A stretch of DNA of 64,000 nucleotides from Acestrorhynchus altus. Its lineage: Eukaryota > Chordata > Actinopteri > Characiformes > Acestrorhynchidae. This document shows, one piece after another, positions 33,801-44,785 of this stretch. The stretch lies in assembly GCA_034509495.1 (NCBI GenBank), contig CM067524.1, positions 683,567-747,566 of the forward strand. The letters run 5' to 3'. The position numbers and the translations under genes are program-made. Below the pieces are notes generated by a model. The model saw only the letters and a program-made list of their open reading frames with translations. It had not been told where the DNA came from and made no database searches. Position 1 is the first letter of the stretch. Each line of letters opens with the position of its first letter.

Positions 33801-36512
33801 AAGTACATTGATGATCAAAATGTGGTCAAATGTGTACAAATATTTAAATTCTCTTTACACCTCAAATTTGAATACCCTTGGATCTCCTGAAAATAAAAAT
33901 ATCTGGTATGTGTGACTGTCTCTTATAAACACTTTTCAAATATTTGGAGTAAAATTGACATCAGTTCCATTATTATTATGACTATCAGAATTATGATGTA
34001 CAGAAACTCCATCAGTAATGACGTCTGCTGTACTGACAGCACACAAACCAGACAGCCTTCCTCCCTTTTTGGTTCAGGAGTGCTGGGACTGAGCTCCCGG
34101 TGCAGAGTTACTCTGAGTAGAGCTGACTGTGTGCCGGAGAGTGATCGCAGTGCACTGTGTGAGTAATGATCTCTTAAATGTATGGTGAAAAAGTAAACAT
34201 GGCATGTGGACGCTGTAAGGTCCTGGCCTTTCCACATGTTTGAGTCAGAGCAACATCGCCATCATGTGGCACAAAGTGAAATCTGAGTCTCATTTCAGTC
34301 CGAGTTTAAAGAACCCAAACTTCCTTAGAGAAGTATAGCGGAGTCCAGCTCAGTTTGCTGAATTTCCTGCTCTAACATACCAACAGAACCAGGTAATTCA
34401 CGGGTGAGGCAGGAAAAGTACAAAAGGGAATTTACCACCCATGCATCTGCCATCTTTTATGGAGTGTTCTGCTGGAGCAGCAGTATTTCGAATGGCAGAC
34501 AGAAAGAAACTGAGCAAACTCATTAAGAAAGTCAGTTCTGTCCTGGGAAGCCCCTTAGACCCAGTGCAGGTGGTGGGAGACAGAAGAATGTTAGCCAAAC
34601 TGGTATCCATGCTAAAGAACGACTCCCACCCCATTCATGAGACTCTGGCCGCACTGGGCCTTCAGTTACAGGCTGAATCACAGGTCCTTCCTCCCTGCTG
34701 CTGTTAGACTCTACAACCAGCACTGCTCTCAGCAACCCACGGACACACACACTCAACTCCACACACTTTTAGAGTTTTCCAATATAACATAAAAAATAAA
34801 TGCAACAAACAGTACAAGTGTGAAAATTTGTAGATTAAAAATATATTTAGGGTTTATTCACACTTTAAGACTGACATACATAAATGAGCTCATTTCTGAT
34901 ATTGAGAAAATCAGATTTGAGTCATTGTACGTGTGAACAGATCAGGGTACCTAAGTGACTGTAATTCTGAAATAAACCACTAGAAGAGTGCTTCTATGGA
35001 ACTGACAGCATGAGTCTGACAGTGACGGGGCAGGGAGTCCGGTACTGTGGCTATGCAGCTGGATACCACTGAGGAGTGTAGGTACCATGCAGTGCAAAAG
35101 CACCATTAGAGCTACTTTAACAGATGAGCTGAAGCCCATACCTGCACCCCAAACTGACGCTCCACTGTCCGCACTGCCTGGCGTGGTGCTGGGCGTGCCC
35201 TGGAAGGCAGTGTAGTCGCTGGTGACCTCCACCTTCTTCTTGTACTGCACCTCCAGAACGGACAGGGCCTCGGCCATCTTGGCAGAGATCAGGCGGAAGC
35301 ATACATCAGGCTTTCCGATGAATCGCTGCCGGATGCTGATCTCGTATGGGTTGTGGACACGGATATCATCCACTTCCTCCCTCTCGAAGTGGTGTATCAG
35401 CTGCCCAGTCCCATCCCTCAGCTCCATGGAGGAGGGCAGCAGGGTGAGAGAGCCTGGCTTCAGCTCACCCGAGGCCTCCCCACGCCACACGACCGCCGGG
35501 ATAATGCTGATCACCTTCTGGGCCTTTCCTGAGCCTCTTGGGGGTGGAGCTTTGGCGGCCACCTTTGCCTCCTGCTGACTCCTCCAGGGCAGTTTACCGA
35601 AGGGCCACCACGGAGGAGATTCCAGCTCTGACAGCAGCCTGAACACAACACACATCAGCAGAGTGGAACACACACAATTATCACACCACAGCATAATGGA
35701 TACAGGATTATGTACAACGTTCATAACTCATAAAGAATAGTGAATAGTTCATAGTGAATACATTACATATTTAAATATTGAAAGGTTTCTGAATATGTTT
35801 CTAATAAATACTCAATAATCATAGGAAATTCTGAAAACAGAATAACTCATAGTGGAAAATGAATCATTCACAGTAGATACTGAATAAATCAAAGTGCGCA
35901 CCAGATAATTCATAGTGGATACTGATCATTCATAGTAGACAGTAATTAATTCATAGCGGAAACGGAATGATTCACAGTGGATACAGAATGGTATACACTA
36001 GATACTGAATAATTCCCATACTTATCAGCCACACCCAGGTCGGACTCAATTTTGTCCAAGCCCTGCATCATGTTGTCAAACTGCTCCCCCTGGTGGTTAA
36101 GCACTTTACCCGTATCGGCCAGTCTGCGCTGGGCCCCAGACATCAGGCTTATGAGTTCCTGACCCTTGCTGAGAGGAGCCTGAGTCTGAGCCTCGCTGGG
36201 TGACAGCAGTCTTTCCCTCCAGAAGTGCTCTATGACGTGGTAAACAGCAGCTCGGCATGGCCTTAGAGAGCCGAACCAGTGCTTCACATTCCCCTGCTCC
36301 AGCACTGTCAGAACACTGAAGATGAAGCTGGATGATTCCATCTTGATCTCCACGATGCGGGACAGGGGGAAGCTGGCCAGGGCATCACAGCTCTGCTCCG
36401 AGGTGAAGCGGATGGCCTTGCGGGTCAGAGACAGCTTACCACTCACCCATCGCTTCTCACTGTTCACGTAATAGGACCCAGGCCAGCTGTGGATGGGTGC
36501 TTCCCGGCTCAT
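30845..36512 (-). CDS. snap47: SNAP47, synaptosomal-associated protein 47 (Qb,c-SNARE), 4 coding exons
   Basis: Coding exons, in order: 36512-36022, 35638-35142, 32560-32442 and 30991-30845. Lengths 491, 497, 119 and 147 sum to 1254 nt, an unbroken 417-residue frame, and every junction has AG/GT. The start MSREAPIHSWPGSYY matches the known SNAP47 start, and an upstream splice acceptor at 36564 gives a 51-nt untranslated leader. Residues 119-173 form the first SNARE helix (ALIGN: VLNHQGEQFDNMM, zero-layer Gln by comparison with SNAP-25 at residue 141). Residues about 355-414 form the second, with ELERQDEALD and its zero-layer Gln at 388. Between them lies the long linker with the conserved EISIRQRFIGKPD stretch. 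There is no Cys palmitoylation cluster like that of SNAP-25. In the family this protein joins SNARE complexes on intracellular membranes and takes part in regulated secretion and autophagosome fusion. It is head-to-head with JMJD4, as in mammals. Confidence 0.95.
31860..32425. mobile_element. Palindromic MITE in SNAP47 intron 3
   Basis: GGACCACCACAGAGCAG, TGTGGGTGGTGGGTCATTCTC, CAGCACTGCAGTCACACTGAC and TGGTACGAGTGGATCAGA on the left reappear reverse-complemented at 32325-32417, so the element is a near-perfect large hairpin of about 470 bp. Related copies: 39433-39862 and 52575-53085. A left extension with ATTCCAGACTGTAGTTCATC matches 53100-53130. It ends about 25 bp from the exon-3 splice donor. 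Confidence 0.9.
32840..33960. mobile_element. Foldback-type element, most complete copy (SNAP47 intron 2)
   Basis: Left arm (about 32850-33265) and right arm (about 33510-33955) are inverted repeats: CATTTTCCTCTGTAACCCAAT against ATTGGGTTATAGAGGAAAATG, CCTGTTGGAAAATGATCATC against GATGATCAATTTCCAACAGG, and CTTTTATTCTAAAACA against a TTTCAGAATAAGAG counterpart. The core at 33273-33505 holds five GC-box units starting at 33273, 33325, 33377, 33429 and 33481, exactly 52 bp apart. An (AAT)n run at about 33735-33785 lies inside the right arm. No open frame, so it would need a transposase in trans. Ends near TTCTAGGGCAATTTTTGTGG are shared with 46860 and 61800. Confidence 0.85.
34395..34760 (+). 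pseudogene. LINE ORF2 C-terminal fossil in SNAP47 intron 2
   Basis: The plus-strand frame 34441-34707 reads DRKKLSKLIKKVSSVLGSPL, then DRRMLAKLVSMLKNDSHPIH and ETLAALG, which is the C-terminal tail of fish LINE ORF2 proteins ('...ILDNPSHPLH..ALGSSFSGRL...'). The following CTTCCTCCCTGCTGCTGTTAG encodes a decayed 'FLPAAVRLYN' in another frame. It lies antisense to SNAP47. Confidence 0.65.
35735..36015. repeat. Degenerate GAATAATTCATAGTGGATACT repeat, SNAP47 intron 1
   Basis: About 12 imperfect units of 18-24 bp built on TCATAGTGGATACTGAAT. It reaches to within about 10 bp of the donor of the first coding exon. Confidence 0.75.
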
Positions 36513-37459
36513 CCTGACAAAGTATGTGGAGCTTGAGCACGGTGACCCCAAAGTCTGGCTTGGCTGAAATAAACACAAGTACAACCACAGTCACATCAGT
36601 TATCTGCACATTAGTTCATACATACAGTGCTGGTTATAAGTATATGCCCCCGCCTGATCACCTTTGCTAGAATAGCGGCATGTGCAGGGATTGGGTTTTT
36701 AGAGTTAAAGTGAACGAATAGGTCAAATGATCCGATACAGAAATCAAGACAGATCCAACCAATTTTATCGAATTTTTATTATATCGAATCCAAATATTGG
36801 ATCAGTGCATCCCCCTAATCGGTGACTAAAGTCATCCTGTAACGTCCGTCACTGTGGAGGAATTCTGGCCCACTCTGTTGTTTTCTCAAACTCCAGCTGC
36901 TGATGGCGAAGCATCACGGTCCAGGATTTTGAACTCGCAATCCTTCGGTCGTGGTCTAAATTTATTTTGTTTAAAATTCTGATTTCTGTCTGATTTAAGT
37001 TGATGATATTAGTTGGTTCAAATCAGTGTTGAGTAACCAAAGGCAAATGTCTGTCTTGATTTCTGACAGATGTGTCTAAATTTGACCATCTTTCTGAAAA
37101 CCAATATATATTTGGCAGCTGTGTATGTGACTTTGACAGATGTGTCCACATTTGTCCATCTTTCTGACGTCTGACTGACATTCAGCTATTGTGTGCTGCT
37201 CATACTAAAGCTCAGACGTTATAAATCTCCAGAAACAGAAAAACATTATTGTCACAAATCCTTCACCTTAAATGGTGCAGTTACATTCAGGCACCATGGG
37301 AGAATTTAAGGTGGAATGGGGCATTTAAACGTGAGGAATGTCACATTCTCCAACACAGCAACACGCATCCGAGGAGTCTGTCATGAATAAAAGCATAAAA
37401 GTCAGAAATATGAAGGTAAATAAGCCCGAAAACCTGCCCAGTAGGAGAGCTTTGTTTAC
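36513..37459 (-). other. SNAP47 leader intron and 5' UTR segment
   Basis: 36513-36563 is the untranslated part of the first coding exon, after the acceptor TTTATTTCAG. 36564-37459 is the probable leader intron, ending at a donor read on the minus strand as AACAG|GTAAAC (37458-37459). Inside it, ACAGTGCTGGTTATAAGTATA near 36626 and GAGGAATTCTGGCCCACTCTG near 36859 are fragments of dispersed repeats. Confidence 0.6.
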
Positions 37460-38106
37460 CTGTTTTCACAAAACACTGAGGAAATCAGCTGCCATGTGTG
37501 CTCAGAGTGACGGCTGAAGTCGCTGCTGCACCCCGGCCTGCTGCTGGGTGTGTGGGGGAAGTGAATCAGGAGGAAAATGCAGAGAAAAGGGGTTTATTTG
37601 ATGGTTTTTGGGGTTAAAATCGCAGACGCGCTTCTACAGGAGGTCGCCACAGCTGGGGGGTCACCATGTTTACAGTCCGATGTGGCCTGTGCAGGACGGC
37701 GGCCAGAACACAAACGTTCCGCTTGCGAGTCAAACCTATCGTTAAAGGACAGCGGGGTTTTTTTTGTTGTGCATTTCAAACTGCAATATGATATTCCTCA
37801 CCATTTTAGTCATTTATAGATACACATATACTTATATTTGAGCGCGAATTGCCATTGGTCGTAATGTGCGCCCGCAAATGTCTTCCCCACTCCTGGAGCT
37901 GTGAGCAGCCTCCTGAAGAAGCGCGCTTCATTTTCGCTTTTAGGCTTTAAAGTCTCGATATTCCATCACGACTTTCGTATGACACGCATCTCTGTGTTAG
38001 AACAGTGTCCCAGGCGGCCCTGACGTCTGCAGAAATACCATAAACACACAGCAGGCAGGTCTTTTTTAAAGTGCCTTCAAAAAACAGCACATTGAGATGT
38101 TCTGCC
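37460..38106. promoter_or_regulatory. Bidirectional promoter region of SNAP47 and JMJD4
   Basis: About 650 bp separate the putative SNAP47 first exon (minus-strand donor at 37460) from the JMJD4 ATG. It includes CpG-containing patches (GCGCGAATT, GTGCGCCCGC, AAGCGCGCTTC), an inverted CCAAT box (ATTGG at 37854-37858) and a CRE-like TGACGTC at 38021-38027. No TATA box is convincing. This fits a housekeeping divergent promoter; transcription starts are not determined. Confidence 0.6.
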
Positions 38107-41100
38107 ATGGATAGAGAGACGTTCCATGGCTGCTGCAGCCTGGTGAAGATGCCCAGGCGCTCCTGGCTGCAGCAGCAGGGCTCTTCTCCTCACTTCGTGG
38201 ACTACATGGAGAAAGCAACAGCCTACAGCAGGTTCTTCAAAAACTACCTGCTTCCTAACCAGCCTTGCATGTTCTCTAAGAGGTTCACAGAAGACTGGAC
38301 CTGCAGGAAGCAGTGGGTCACGGATGAGGGGAAGCCTAACTTCCAAAAGCTTCTGCAGGAGTTTGGTGAGTGGCTTGGAGACGCTGGTGTTACCTGTGAT
38401 GGTGAGCATGGTGCTTTGCTATCTAACTGGTAGCTGGTCCTTTGCTATCTAACCCACCAAGGACTTTAGAGACATTCAGGGAACATGTCCATGTGGGACC
38501 TGTATGGGTAGGTCGACCTCATTGAACCCATCCATGCAGTGAGACACATTATGGGGCAGTGAGCACACGTCCCCAGAGAGGTGGGTAGTCCTATGCAAGG
38601 AGCAGCTACGTTCCTCTGGTTCACTAACCGTCAGGTCATTGTGGCCCAGGAAGCTTGCTCCACATATGCATGTGCATGGGGAGCCAACTGGTTCCCAGTA
38701 ACAACACAGATACAAACCCACTCAGAGCCCATGCCCATCTGGATCCCACCTAGCCCAGGTTTCACCACATGTGACCGTGTTGGCTGGGACACAGGTTTTC
38801 ATTCATTTTCCCATTTTTCATCATTACTTGGGTCGGCACCTGTAAGACGTTCCCATTAACAGACACAGGTAGGAGGCAGTAGATGAAAGATTCAAGTCAA
38901 TGTTTTAATGCACAGTGTTAGATTTTATTCCTTCCCAGGTCTTATCCTTGCCAGGAAGGGACAAAGCAATTTGTCACATTTTCACATACTCCCAGCCAGC
39001 CAGACAGACAGAGAACAAAGATCTCGTTCCAGTTTCCCTCCACCTCCTCTCAGTGGGCAGAGCTACATTTAAAGTCCCAATGCCCAACTCTGATATGTTG
39101 CAACACCACCATTCATTTCATTTTCACATTGCAAAAGGGCCCGGCTATTGTTGGAATGGCTGGTGCTCAAAAGCCTGGATAAACTTTATCCAGGCCAGAA
39201 GAATATCTGCCCCTCCAATAACCAGTGCTTTGACCTTATCTTTCCAGAGGAGACCCCGGTTCCAGTGGCCAACTGCAACGCCAAAGAGTACAACGCCAAC
39301 CCCAAGCAAATAATGCCCTTCAAGGAGTTCATCCAGTACTGGAGAGAGTACATTCAGAATGGACACTCCTCACCCCGGGGCTGCCTCTATCTGAAGGACT
39401 GGCACATGCAGAGGTAGGGGGTCTGAGGTGGTCAGGACCCCACAGGACCACCACAGAGCAGCTATTATGTGGGTGGTGGGTTATTCTCAACACTGCAGTC
39501 ACACTGACGTGGTGGTGTGTTAGTGTGTGTTGTGCTGGTATGAGTGGATCAGACGCAGCAGTGCTGCTGGAGTGTTTAAACCCCTCAGTGTCACTGCTGG
39601 ACTGAAAAAAACAGTCCACCAGCCAGAAATGTCCAGCCGACAGCATCCTGGGGACAGCGTCCTGTGAGCACTGATGAAGGACTAGAGGATGACCAACACA
39701 AACTGTGCAGAAACAGTTGAGCTTCTGTCTCTGACTTTACATCTACAAGGTGGAGACACACGGTAGGAGTGTCTAATAGAGTGGACAGTTAGTGGACAGT
39801 GTTGAAACACTGCAGCAGCACTGCTGTGTTTGATCTACTTGTACCAGCAGAACACACACATCTGTGTCATGTAACATTTTCACATAACTGAACAAGTGGT
39901 TGGTTTAACTTTGTTAAGCTTTTGATTAATTTCAGCAGTCAGGATTTGAACCAGTGTGAGATACTGTCTTTGTAACTGTATGTGTGTGTTGCTTGTTGTA
40001 GAATGTTTCCAGAGCACAACAGCTACAAGACCCCAGTCTACTTCTCCTCTGACTGGCTCAATGAGTACTGGGACACCATTGAAGTGGATGACTATCGCTT
40101 CATCTACATGGGGCCCAAAGGATCCTGGTATGAACAGAGTAACTGTTACATTGCGAGCCCTGGATATGTTACACCCCAGACTGTACACTGACAGTTTTAT
40201 TAGTCTAATACACACTGTTATCTGCTGAGTGTTTTGTATCTGATATGTTACCTAAAAATGTGGACTCAAGCAGGGTGACTCTCATTTCAGACCAGAAGGG
40301 GGAGCCAGTCTTCTTCAATACACCACTTCCACCTCCAAAGACCATCTAACAGACCACTTAGAGATAGTCCCTCTCTGTACCAAGATCTCCAGAGCAGTAA
40401 TTGATAAAGGATGTGAGACAGTAGTGCAAAGACAATAGACAAAATACAGAACAATATGTACAGTGCCTTAAAATTGATTGAGGGTTACAGCAATTACAGC
40501 TGCAAGGAGCTTTGGATAAGTCTCTATGAGCTGCCACATCTTGCCACTGGGATTTTTGCCTATTCCTCAAAGCAAAACTGCTCCAGCTCCTTTAGGATAG
40601 ATAGTTTCTGCTGGTGACCAGCAGTCTTCAAGTCTGACCACAGATTGTGGATTGGATTAAGGTCTGGGCTACACTCTTCATCAATAAACAGTTTCCCCCA
40701 GTATGAAGTGTGGGATTGCAGTTCTAATGGGAAGGAGGAGGAGGGTGATCAGGATCAATACCCGATTATAAATTTAGACTGATATGATCAGTATTTAGTG
40801 ATCTACACATACAGAAGTCATGTCTCTCAGTACAGCATCAGATTTCTAGTGGTGTCCTGTGATAATCCATCCCATGTAGTGTGAATATTCTCACTCAGTT
40901 CCTGCTGATTGTGCGGTAGGGGTGGAGAACTATTGCTTTAATCCGGGGCCTGCTGTTCTCTCCAGGACGCCGTTCCATGCTGACGTTTTCCGCTCCTACA
41001 GCTGGTCTGCCAACATCTGCGGCCGTAAGAAGTGGCTTTTGTACCCACCAGGCCAGGAACAGTTCCTGAGGGACTGCCATGGCAACCTGGCGTACGACGT

Positions 41101-44100
41101 GACAGCAGCAGTGCTTCAGGACAAAGGACAGTTCCCACACTTCGAGGAAGCCTGCCAGCCTCTGGAGATCATTCAGGAGGCTGGAGAGATCATCTTTGTA
41201 CCAAGCGGGTGGCATCATCAGGTTTACAATTTGGTAAGGAGCTTGGATTTTTAAATAGACAGTCTGGTCCATTTAGTTTTCTAGTCATGCCATATTATGG
41301 AGCTATGGTCTCTAATTAGGGTGAATATTAATAACTCTAAATGTAGGTATTGTGATATACACTGAGGGGGAGGAGCTACAGTCTCTAATTAGGGTGAATA
41401 TTAATAACTCTAAATGTAGGTATTGTGATATACACTGAGGGGGAGGAGCTACGGTCTCTCATTAGGGTGAATATTAATAACTCTAAATGTAGGTATTGTG
41501 ATATACACTGAGGAGGAGGAGCTACAGTCTCATTAGGGTGAATATTGATAACTGTAAATGTAGGTATTGTGATATATGCTGAGGCAGATTTTTTTTGAAG
41601 GTATGGAGCATGGAGATGGGGGTTGATTATTGTGGTTTCTCTACATGCCAGGAGGACACGATCTCTATCAATCATAACTGGCTAAATGGGTGTAACCTGG
41701 ACATCATGTGGCAGTTCCTGCAGGAAGAGCTCTCATCTGTGCAGAAGGAGATTGAGGAATGGAGAGACACTATGGACACCTGGCACCAGCACTGTCAGGT
41801 AACTATATCACTGACCACAAACGAGTTCTGCTGGTCGACATAAAGGCTTCACTTACTTCACATAATCTCTTTACACACATTACTCAGATCATCATAACAT
41901 TAAAACCAATTATGGCTGCCTAATATCGCCTAATGATATTTCATTAACATGAAATAATTCAGTTGGAATAGAATATCTGCCTATCAGTCGGAATATATCA
42001 CTTTTTATTTATGATTCTTGATATGGTTTGGTTTATGTGCTCTTTCTACTCTTTGGTTTTCAAAGAGCTGCGATACACTCCCCTCCAAAAGTATTGGAAC
42101 AGTATTTCAGTCTACAGCAAAAAACATTTGGGTTTGGCATTAAAAGATAAATAAGAGGCAAAAGTTCAACATTTCATTTAATTTCCAGGTATTTCCAGGT
42201 GTTTTCATCTGGATCTGAAACAGTTCAGAAGATAGCACCCATTTTTCTTATGAGCAAAAGTATTAGAACATGTGACTGACAGATGTGTGTTGGTGCTTAA
42301 GTGTGTTTTGTTCCATTAATTATTCAAACAATAAATAGCTGAATGTCCAGCTCGGTTTCAGATTTGGGCTTTGTCTGTTCAGACTGTGCTTTTATAGTTA
42401 GAGGAGTAACCACCATGAAAAACAGAGAGCTGTCTATGGGTGAAGAACCAGCAGCCATGAAGCTGAGAGTAGATGGAAAATCAATCAGGGCCATCACACG
42501 AATATTGGCCATCACCTGTACAACTGCTGGACTAAGAAACAGAAACAGAGGGTAGGATTGAAGGTTTCACAATCTACTATTTGAAGACTTCACAAACAAA
42601 ACTCCAGAGGCTTCACTAGAAGACACAAACCACTAATTAGCAAGAACAACATGAAGAACTGGAATTTGGCCAAGAGGTCCAGAGACACACCCCGTAAAAC
42701 AATCCCCACCTAAAAGAGGCTGCAGTGAAAAGCAACTAAATATGTCTTATTCACTTTGATCTATTTTATGTTTATCTGTTCCAGTACTTTTGCTCAGAAG
42801 AAAAATAGGTGAGTTCAGACAGAAGGTGCTTCTTCTGAACTGTGTATCAGATCCAGATGAAAGTACCTGGAAATAAAAGCTGAAATGTTTTCAGTGTACA
42901 GCAAAAATGAATGGATCTATTTATGTGTCTGTCTGTCTGTCTACAATTAAGACGGGTTTGGTCTTACAATGATTGTAATTCGATTGATTCAGTTGAGAAA
43001 TATTTTCAATAAATCAGTTAAATAGAAGAAGAATAGTTATGTACGCTGTGTGCACAATTATTAGGCAAATATTTAAGGATTAATTTTATTATTGAACAGC
43101 TGCAGTGCTCTCAGTCAGTCCAAACTATTAATAAACCTCAAAATTGAACCTTTAAGAATGTAAATGTAAGGTTTGGCCTTCTTTGGAAGATGTCTGTGTG
43201 TTCAGAATTACAGGGCAAAACTCTGGTCTAAAGTCATGTTCTGCCAGTTCAGAGACTTCAACCATCAACCTTTCATTCACAAGGCTGGTTCCCCAGCAGC
43301 AGTTCAAGAATATGACTAGAGAATAACAGGTTCCTGTTTGATTCTTCTTTGGTCGTTAATTTACATCTTCTTTTCTCAGCACATTTCTCATGACCCTGTT
43401 GACTATCTGCAAAAAAGCATTTGATGGTTCTGTCACCACACCCCAATATTTTATCAATTTAAAGAATGCTGAACCCCTCTGAAATTATTTTTGGGTGTTT
43501 CAAGAGTCAGTTAACTCTCTTTTTGTCCTTGTTGCCTGAGGAAAAGAAACTACCTAATAATAATTTACACTGTGATATAGGGTGTTGATCTCATTAGGCC
43601 ACACCCTTCCTCATTACACACATCACATTAAATGCATAAATACAATAAGCATTCAAGGACATACGGAAAGATATGGAAATATGCCTAAAATCGTTATTGA
43701 TATGGTCACAATACAGACTTGACTAGTAATTGTGTACACAGTGTAAACACCTGTATCGAATTCCATTCCCATGATCCCAATAGCTTAGAAGTGCAGTAAG
43801 TGGTACTCATTACGGATCAGATTGCATGTAGCATTTAAGCAACCATTGTTGATCTGAACTGAGAGCAGTTTTTAAAACTGTGGATCGGATTATTTCCCAG
43901 GTGATCATGAAGTCCTGCACTGGGATCGATTATGTGGAGTTCGCCTCGTTCCTCAAGACCATTGCGAATAACCGTATGTCCTTCCTGAACTCCTGCCCTG
44001 GCAGTGGAAATGTATCCAGCTGCCAGAGCTTCCTGTCTGAAACCCTGAGCACCTTAGGGCCTCACCACGCCGCCTTCGATCTGCAGAGGATTGTCCACAT

Positions 44101-44215
44101 CTTAGAGAACATGCTCAGCAATGAGGACTTTAAGAGACTCGAACCGTCAGCCCTCGGCTTTAAGCCAGACGACCTGCTGCAGGAGATCAGAGAGGCCATC
44201 CACACTATCGTCTAA
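38107..44215 (+). CDS. jmjd4: JMJD4, JmjC-domain 2OG/Fe(II) lysyl hydroxylase, 6 exons
   Basis: Exons 38107-38365, 39248-39413, 40002-40127, 40966-41233, 41652-41798 and 43901-44215 total 1281 nt and give an unbroken 426-residue frame with AG/GT at every junction. The start MDRET is the same as in human JMJD4. The JmjC core shows the iron-binding HAD triad part at His188-Asp190 (TPFHADVFRSYSW) and the distal histidine in SGWHHQV at 267-268, with CGRKKWLLYPPGQE downstream. DDTISINHNW-like EDTISINHNWLNG follows. All metal ligands are present, so the enzyme should be active. In the family it hydroxylates a lysine of the release factor eRF1 to support translation termination. The conserved exon-1 block contains NYLLPNQPCMFS. 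An AATAAA at 44538-44543 is a possible poly(A) signal. Confidence 0.95.
39430..39862. mobile_element. Palindromic MITE in JMJD4 intron 2
   Basis: Starts with GGTCAGGACCCCACAGGACC about 20 bp after the exon-2 donor and carries the same ordered blocks as 31945-32417. The right half is shortened, so only part of the hairpin remains. Confidence 0.9.
40455..40720. repeat. Dispersed DNA-element fragment in JMJD4 intron 3
   Basis: ACAGTGCCTTAAAATTGATTG and AAGTCTGACCACAGATTGTGG resemble a transposon-derived repeat I recall from several fish genomes. No coding potential. Confidence 0.5.
41290..41585. repeat. Tandem repeat, 72-73 bp, 4 copies, JMJD4 intron 4
   Basis: Copies begin with GTCTCTAATTAGGGTGAATA-type sequence at about 41309, 41381, 41454 and 41527, each ending in TGATATACACTGAGG. 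It ends about 70 bp before exon 5. Confidence 0.95.
42075..42915. mobile_element. Tc1-like element with long inverted repeats, JMJD4 intron 5
   Basis: The left end (42085-42275) and right end (about 42780-42905) are inverted: TTTCATCTGGATCTGA against TCAGATCCAGATGAAAG, and GAGCAAAAGTATTAGAACA against TGTTCCAGTACTTTTGCTC. Between them, 42418-42545 encodes a decayed Tc1 N-terminal helix-turn-helix (MKNRELSMGEEPAAMKLRVD, GKSIRAITRIL). The DDE catalytic part is absent, so it is an internally deleted, non-autonomous copy. Confidence 0.8.
43050..43580. mobile_element. MITE with GTGCACAATTATTAGGC end, JMJD4 intron 5
   Basis: GTGCACAATTATTAGGCAAA at about 43050 pairs weakly with ACTACCTAATAATAATTTACAC at about 43548. 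The interior phrase TTTTATTATTGAACAGCTGC and CAGTGCTCTCAGTCAGTCCA fits a fish DNA element I recognise by memory only. Confidence 0.6.
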
Positions 44216-44219
44216 AAAC

Positions 44220-44480
44220 TTCAGAGTTAAAAGAAATATTTATTTAAAACACATATAAATTTACACAAATATCAGAACAAATTAAGGAATTACTAGAAAT
44301 ATTTATTGAAAGCTCCTAAATTCCCAGAAATATCAGATAAAATAAGTGAATTACCCAAAATATTTATTAAAAAATTAGAAATTCCCCAAAAATATAAAAA
44401 ATCTGTGAATAACCAGAAATATTTATTTAAAACCTAAAAATTCCAAGAAATATCAAATACAAATGTGTGAATTACCAGTG
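44220..44480. repeat. AT-rich imperfect tandem repeat in the JMJD4 3' region
   Basis: Four imperfect units of about 60 bp with AAATATTTATTTAAAA and TTCCCAGAAATATCA, immediately after the JMJD4 stop, so probably in the 3' UTR. Confidence 0.65.
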
Positions 44481-44614
44481 CCATTGCTAGGTTGTGACTG
44501 GGTCTACTGTCCAATAATATCCAGATATTTCCTTAAAAATAAAGGAGTTTCAAATGCTTTGAATGTTACCAACGAAGACCAGTATTGGTTCCTAAAAGAA
44601 CCATTGTAAATAAA

Positions 44615-44785
44615 AGGGGTAAGCAACCCTGATGCTGGAGTGCCAGGTTCCTGCACAGTTTGCTGATTTCACTTCTCTTACAGAACTACTAACCCTGGTA
44701 ATTAACAGGTGAGTTGAATCAGGTGTGTTTGATCAGGAGGAGCACAGAACTACAGTATAGCACTCCTGGACCCCTAATCCAAAGA
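44615..44785. mobile_element. Small MITE-like repeat
   Basis: AGCAACCCTGATGCTGGAGTG at one end and AGCACTCCTGGACCCC at the other, around GGTGAGTTGAATCAGGTGTG. This is the 'CTCCAGGACCAGGGTTG'-type short element that I recall from many teleosts. Confidence 0.55.

Noticed and set aside
34951..35724. Treating the 257-codon frame as a complete single-exon gene
   Set aside because: It is SNAP47 exon 2 with intron sequence read through at both ends; AG and GT borders at 35639 and 35141 restore the family sequence.
38581..38859. Possible extra JMJD4 exon in intron 1
   Set aside because: Open frames exist on both strands, but the JMJD4 protein is continuous from 38365 to 39248 and no homologous segment is missing.
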